Shown piece by piece: positions 59,548-64,000 of a DNA stretch of 64,000 bases (its first letter is position 1; each line of letters starts with the position of its first letter). The translations under genes and the position numbers were made by a program. The stretch spans positions 1,351,501 to 1,415,500 of the forward strand of contig NZ_WSEL01000009.1 in assembly GCF_009758015.1 (NCBI RefSeq), written 5' to 3'. The notes under the pieces were generated by a model. The model was not told where the DNA came from and did no database searches. It was given only the letters and a program-made list of their open reading frames with translations. This DNA comes from Ramlibacter pinisoli. Its GTDB lineage: Bacteria; Pseudomonadota; Gammaproteobacteria; Burkholderiales; Burkholderiaceae_C.

Positions 59548-62500
59548 TCAGGGATTGGAGGGCTGGGGCAGCGCGGCGCCCTGGGGCGCACGCACAGGAG
59601 TGGATGCAGTCCGGCGCCTGCGATGGAGCAGGTACCAGGCGGCCGGAATGACCAGCATGCTCAGGAGGGGCGCGGTGACCATGCCGCCCACCATGGGCGC
59701 GGCGATGCGGGTCATGACCTCCGAACCGGTCCCGCTTCCCACCAGGATGGGAAGCAGGCCCGCCATCACGACGGCGACCGTCATGGCCTTCGGGCGCACG
59801 CGCAGCACGGCGCCTTCCCGGATGGCCGCGAGCAGGGTCTCGTCGGTCTCCGGCTCACCGGCGGCCAGCCGCCTCGCGTACGCATTCTTCAGGTACACCA
59901 GCATGACGACGCCGAACTCCGCCGCCACGCCGGCCAGGGCGATGAAGCCCACGGCCGTGGCCACCGAGAGGTTGTGTCCGAGCGCCCACACCAGCCAGAA
60001 GCCGCCCACCAGCGAGAACGGCACCGCCGCCAGGACGAGCGCGGCGTCCCTGAACGAGCGGAACAGCAGGTACAGCAGCACGAAGATGACCGCCAGCGTG
60101 GCAGGCACGACCACCTTCAGCCGCTGCGTTGCCCGCTCCAGGTACTCGAACTGCCCGGACCAGGACACCGAGTAGCTCGCGGGCAGCCGGACCTCCCGGG
60201 CCACGGCTGCCTGCATGTCGTTCACCACGGAGCGCAGGTCCCTACCCCGGACGTCGACGTACACCCACCCGGACAGCCGCGCGTTCTCGCTGCGCAGCAT
60301 GGGCGGGCCGTCCTGGATGGTCACGCGGGCAACGTCCTGCAGCAGCAGCCGGGCTCCCTTGTCGGTCGCGAACGGGAGTTCGCGCAGGCGCTGCAGCGAG
60401 TCGCGGATCTCGCGCGGATACCGGACGTTGATGGGGAAGCGCTCGCGGCCCTGGATGACTTCACCGACGTTGTCGCCGCCGATGGCCGTGGACACGATGC
60501 CCTGCACGTCCGCCACCGACAGGCCGTACCGGGCGGCAGCGGCCCGGTCGACGTCCACGTCGATGTAGCGCCCGCCGGTGAGGCGCTCGGCGAGGGCCGA
60601 GGACACCCCGGGCACTTTCCTGACGGCCGCCTCGACCTGCCCGGTGAGCCGGTCGATGGTGGCCAGGTCGCCGCCGGCGATCTTCACGCCCACCGGGCTC
60701 TTGATGCCGGTGGCCAGCATGTCGATGCGGTTGCGGATCGGCGGGACCCAGACGTTCGACAGGCCCGGCACCTTCACGATCCGGTCGAGTTCCTCCACCA
60801 GCCGGTCCGGCGTCATCCCGGGTCGCCACTGGGAGCGCGGCTTGAACTGGATGGTGGTCTCGAACATCTCCAGCGGCGCGGGGTCGGTTGCCGTGTCGGC
60901 CCGCCCGGCCTTGCCGAAGACACGCTCCACCTCCGGCACGGTCTTGATGAGGCGGTCGGTCTGCTGCAGCAGCTGCGACGCCTTGGAGGTCGAGAGCCCG
61001 GGCAGCGCAGACGGCATGTACAGCAGGTCGCCTTCGTCCAGCGGCGGCAGGAACTCCCCGCCAAGCCGCATCGCCGGGACGACGGCGAGCGCCAGGAGGA
61101 CCACCGCGACCGCCAGGGTTGCCTTCGGCAGCCGAAGGACGGCCTCCAGCGCCGGCCGGTAGACGGCGGTGAGCAACCGGTTCAGCGGGTTCGCCGTTTC
61201 CGCCGGGATGCGGCCGCGCACCAGGTAGCCCATGAGGACGGGCACCAGCGTGACCGACAGGCCGGCTGCGGCCGCCATGGCGTAGGTCTTCGTGAACGCC
61301 AGCGGCGAGAACAGCCGGCCCTCCTGCGCCTCCAGGGTGAACACCGGGACGAACGACAGGGTGATGACCAGGAGGGAGAAGAACAGCGCCGGTCCGACCT
61401 CGACGGACGCTTCGGTCACCAGCTCCCAGCGCTCTGCCAGGGTCGGTTCCCGCTGGTGCTGGTGCCCGAAGGATTCGAGGTGCTTGTGTGCGTTCTCGAT
61501 CAGCACGATGGACGCGTCGACCATGGCCCCCAGGGCAATGGCGATGCCACCCAGCGAGAGGATGTTCGCGCTGACGCCCTGCCACTGCATGACGATGAAG
61601 GCCGCGAGCACGCCCACCGGAAGCGTCACGACGGCCACGAAGGCCGAGCGCAGGTGGAACAGGAACGCCACGCAGACCAGCGCGACGACGACGAACTCCT
61701 CGACCAGCTTCCAGCTGAGGTTCTCGACCGCGCGGTCGATGAGCCGCGAGCGGTCGTAGGTGGGCACCACCTCCACGCCGGGCGGCAGGCTGGCCTTGAG
61801 CGTGTCGAGCTTCGCCTTGACCGCCTGGATGGTGGTGCGGGCGTTCTTGCCGGAGCGCATGACCACCACGCCGCCCGTGACCTCTCCCTGGCCGTCCAGC
61901 TCCGCGATGCCGCGGCGCATCTCCGGCCCGATCTGGACGAAGGCGACGTCCCGCAGCAGCACCGGCGTCGCCCCGGAGAGGCCGACGGGGATGGAGCGGA
62001 AGTCCTCGAGGGTGCGCAGGAACCCACGCGAGCGCACCATGTACTCGGCCTCCGCGAGCTCCACCACCGAACCGCCCGCGGCCTGGTTCGCCTTCTGGAG
62101 CGCCTGGGTCACCATCGACTGGGTGACGCCCGCACTGCGCATGCGGTCCGGGTCCAGCACCACCTGGTACTGGCGCACCATGCCGCCGATGCTGGCCACC
62201 TCCGCCACGTCGGGAACCGTCTTGAGCTCGAACTTCAGGAACCAGTCGTTCAGCGCCCGCAACTGCGAGATGTCATGCTGTCCCGTGCGGTCGACCAGCG
62301 CGTATTCGTAGACCCAGCCGACGCCGGTGGCGTCCGGCCCCAGCGCGGCGTTGGCACCTGCCGGCAGGCGGCTCTGCACCTGGTTCAAGTACTCCACGAC
62401 GCGCGAGCGGGCCCAGTAGGGGTCGGTCCTGTCGTCGAAGAGGACGTAGACGAACGAGTCGCCGAAGAAGGAATACCCGCGCACGACCTTTGCCCCGGGC

Positions 62501-62727
62501 ACGCTCAGCATCGTCGTCGTCAGCGGATAGGTCACCAGGTCCTCGACCACTTGCGGCGCCTTGCCGGGATAGGGCGTGCGCACGATCACCTGGGTGTCCG
62601 AGAGATCGGGCAGCGCATCGAGCGCCATGCGGGGCACGGACCAGACGCCGGCCAGCAGGATGAACGCCGTCGCCATCAGGACCAGGAACCGGTTGCGGAT
62701 GGACCAGCGGATGAGCGCCGCGATCAC
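59548..62727 (-). CDS. cusA: Heavy-metal RND efflux pump, CusA-type
   Basis: A 1059-residue HME-family inner-membrane pump with twelve spans. The fourth-span motif is [20 protein letters not shown], typical of Cu(I)/Ag(I) pumps (CzcA has DGAVV-type), and [18 protein letters not shown] lies in the porter domain. With CusB and an outer-membrane CusC (not in the window) it expels Cu(I)/Ag(I) from the periplasm. The start is GTG at 62727, whose last bases overlap the TGA of cusB (GTGA). Confidence 0.95.
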   Translation of the reverse strand: MIAALIRWSIRNRFLVLMATAFILLAGVWSVPRMALDALPDLSDTQVIVRTPYPGKAPQVVEDLVTYPLTTTMLSVPGAKVVRGYSFFGDSFVYVLFDDRTDPYWARSRVVEYLNQVQSRLPAGANAALGPDATGVGWVYEYALVDRTGQHDISQLRALNDWFLKFELKTVPDVAEVASIGGMVRQYQVVLDPDRMRSAGVTQSMVTQALQKANQAAGGSVVELAEAEYMVRSRGFLRTLEDFRSIPVGLSGATPVLLRDVAFVQIGPEMRRGIAELDGQGEVTGGVVVMRSGKNARTTIQAVKAKLDTLKASLPPGVEVVPTYDRSRLIDRAVENLSWKLVEEFVVVALVCVAFLFHLRSAFVAVVTLPVGVLAAFIVMQWQGVSANILSLGGIAIALGAMVDASIVLIENAHKHLESFGHQHQREPTLAERWELVTEASVEVGPALFFSLLVITLSFVPVFTLEAQEGRLFSPLAFTKTYAMAAAAGLSVTLVPVLMGYLVRGRIPAETANPLNRLLTAVYRPALEAVLRLPKATLAVAVVLLALAVVPAMRLGGEFLPPLDEGDLLYMPSALPGLSTSKASQLLQQTDRLIKTVPEVERVFGKAGRADTATDPAPLEMFETTIQFKPRSQWRPGMTPDRLVEELDRIVKVPGLSNVWVPPIRNRIDMLATGIKSPVGVKIAGGDLATIDRLTGQVEAAVRKVPGVSSALAERLTGGRYIDVDVDRAAAARYGLSVADVQGIVSTAIGGDNVGEVIQGRERFPINVRYPREIRDSLQRLRELPFATDKGARLLLQDVARVTIQDGPPMLRSENARLSGWVYVDVRGRDLRSVVNDMQAAVAREVRLPASYSVSWSGQFEYLERATQRLKVVVPATLAVIFVLLYLLFRSFRDAALVLAAVPFSLVGGFWLVWALGHNLSVATAVGFIALAGVAAEFGVVMLVYLKNAYARRLAAGEPETDETLLAAIREGAVLRVRPKAMTVAVVMAGLLPILVGSGTGSEVMTRIAAPMVGGMVTAPLLSMLVIPAAWYLLHRRRRTASTPVRAPQGAALPQPSNP

Positions 62728-64000
62728 TTGCCGGCTCCCGTGGGCTGCACTGTCACGAGCTCCCAGCCCATCGGGCCCCCCTTCCTGAACTCGAACCGGA
62801 TGCTGTCGCCGGCCTTCAGGCCCGGGAACGCCTTCGGTCCGGGCTTGCTGAACCCCATGGTCATGGCCGGCCACTTGAGCTCGGGCACGGGGCCATGCGA
62901 GATGGTGATGCCATCCGGATCCACACTCTCGACCGTCCCCTGGGCGCTGAAGGTGCCCGGCGCCGCAGGTGCCTGCGCCTGCGCCTGCGAGGCGGGCGCG
63001 CCGGCCGCAGGCACGGCCTGGCCGGCGGCTGCCATGCCCCCCAGGACGGACTTCAGGCGCGCCTCCGAATCCACCAGGAACTGCCCGCTGGCCACGACCT
63101 GGTCGCCTTCGCCCAGTCCCTGGACGACTTCGAGCTGGTCCCCCAGGTCGGCGCCCAGGCCGACTTCGCGCGGCTCGAACGTCCCGTTCGCGTTGCGCAC
63201 GATGGCCACCGCACGGGTCCCGGTCCGGATGACGGCTTCGGCGGGCACCACCAGGCGGGAGCGGACCGGACCGGCGACCTGCAGGCGCAACAGCATCCCC
63301 GGCGTGAGGCGGCCGGCCTTGTTGGCCACCTGGAACCGGGCCTGCACGGTCCGCGTGCTCGCGCTGACCTGCGGAAGGATTTCCTTGAGCTCGCCCTCGA
63401 AGGCCTGCGACGCGTCGGCCTGCAGCGCCGCCTTCACCTTCTGGCCCCGCTGCAGGTGCACCGCCTGCCCTTCCGGCACCTCCGCCACCGCCCAGACGCG
63501 CTCCAGGCCGGCGATCCGGAAGAGGGTCATGCCCGGATTCACCGCGACGCCATCGCGCACGCCGAGCTCCGCCACCACACCGCTCACCGGTGCCGTCACC
63601 GTGAAGCGTGCCTGGGCGGTGCCGGCCTGCTCGCTCTGCCGCAGCAAGGCGTCGGGGATGGACATCGCGCGCATCCGGTCCCGGGCCGCCGCCAGCAGGT
63701 CGTCGGCAACGCCGGCCCGCTTCAGGGCCAGGTACTCGTTCTGCGGCCCCAGCCAGCCGGGGGCGTAGATGGTCGCCAGGGGCTGCCCGCGGCGGACGGA
63801 CTCCATGGGAGCGCGGACCAGCAGACGCTCGACGTAGCCGTCGACCCGGGTCTGCACCGCCTCCGTCAGCCGCTCGTCGAACTGGACGGTCCCGACGGCA
63901 TCGAACGAGCTGGCCGCCCGGGTGCGCGTCACCGTTGCCGTGCGGATGCCCAGGTTCTGCTGCACGCCGGGGCTGACCTTCACCGCGGTGTCGTTCTGCT
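62724..64000 (-). CDS. cusB: RND periplasmic adaptor CusB with fused C-terminal CusF domain (partial)
   Basis: The N-terminus lies beyond the window edge. The visible part has the membrane-fusion layout: [20 protein letters not shown] with the barrel-sandwich hybrid [20 protein letters not shown], and a beta-barrel with [13 protein letters not shown]. The last ~75 residues form a complete CusF-type copper-binding domain: [20 protein letters not shown], with H, W, M and M all present. Fusion of CusF to CusB lets the adaptor hand metal to CusA. It is translationally coupled to cusA. Confidence 0.93.
   Translation of the reverse strand, partial: QNDTAVKVSPGVQQNLGIRTATVTRTRAASSFDAVGTVQFDERLTEAVQTRVDGYVERLLVRAPMESVRRGQPLATIYAPGWLGPQNEYLALKRAGVADDLLAAARDRMRAMSIPDALLRQSEQAGTAQARFTVTAPVSGVVAELGVRDGVAVNPGMTLFRIAGLERVWAVAEVPEGQAVHLQRGQKVKAALQADASQAFEGELKEILPQVSASTRTVQARFQVANKAGRLTPGMLLRLQVAGPVRSRLVVPAEAVIRTGTRAVAIVRNANGTFEPREVGLGADLGDQLEVVQGLGEGDQVVASGQFLVDSEARLKSVLGGMAAAGQAVPAAGAPASQAQAQAPAAPGTFSAQGTVESVDPDGITISHGPVPELKWPAMTMGFSKPGPKAFPGLKAGDSIRFEFRKGGPMGWELVTVQPTGAGK

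Noticed and set aside
59524..63768. Very long open frame on the plus strand, antisense to cusA/cusB
   Set aside because: It has no recognisable domains, is rich in H, R, G and Q, and mirrors the codon bias of the opposite strand. The cus genes explain the DNA fully.

Overview
The window reads as chromosomal DNA of a very GC-rich betaproteobacterium. The family is inferred as Burkholderiales, most likely Comamonadaceae of the Ramlibacter/Variovorax kind. The grounds are eight Bug/TctC-type periplasmic binding proteins, near-continuous open frames on the wrong strand caused by GC-skewed codon use, and a palindromic intergenic repeat (REP-like). No rRNA, tRNA, transposase, phage gene or CRISPR array was found.

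Layout. 0-16 kb is mostly housekeeping: the end of a sensor kinase, an HtrA/DegQ protease, a topoisomerase IB, a PAS-PAS histidine kinase, a cupin protein, nicotinate phosphoribosyltransferase, a luciferase-like monooxygenase, a carboxymuconolactone decarboxylase-like protein with an odd lysine-periodic tail, a Bug receptor, a duplicated secreted protein and an AEC transporter. Nearly all copies of a ~100-bp palindromic repeat lie in the gaps of this part. 16-22 kb holds a module of Bug receptors, a DadA-like oxidase, an amidohydrolase, a carbon-nitrogen hydrolase and an IclR regulator, probably for an amide- or carbamoyl-linked amino compound. 22.9-32.3 kb is a ten-gene co-directional run in which four intact TauD/TfdA-type Fe(II)/2-oxoglutarate dioxygenases alternate with four Bug receptors, with a LysR gene inside and an RraA-type aldolase at its head. 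It diverges from a D-2-hydroxyacid dehydrogenase across an AT-rich palindrome. A fumarase/aspartase-superfamily lyase and a mesaconyl-CoA-hydratase-like enzyme follow (33.5-35.8 kb). This block is the best candidate for an undescribed catabolic system.

36.4-42.3 kb returns to general genes: hemerythrin, SerA-like dehydrogenase, phosphoribosyltransferase, DHA2 drug exporter, acetyltransferase and an RsbQ-like hydrolase. 42.5-56.5 kb is a second minus-strand catabolic block: a TRAP transporter, SMP-30 lactonase, FMN 2-hydroxyacid oxidase, esterase, aldehyde dehydrogenase and EthD protein in one tight operon with its own IclR, a second related IclR next to it, and upstream a 3-hydroxyisobutyrate-dehydrogenase-like enzyme, an unusual acyl-CoA dehydrogenase, a Bug receptor and a di-iron/MBL protein. 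56.7-64 kb carries an erythromycin-esterase-family protein and a metal-resistance end: arsR plus an AqpS-like aquaporin, convergent with a cusB-cusA-cusF copper/silver efflux operon that runs off the window.

The theme is solute capture followed by oxidative breakdown. Many soluble receptors are present without membrane partners, and regulators of IclR and LysR type are embedded in the operons they probably control. Substrates cannot be named from sequence alone.
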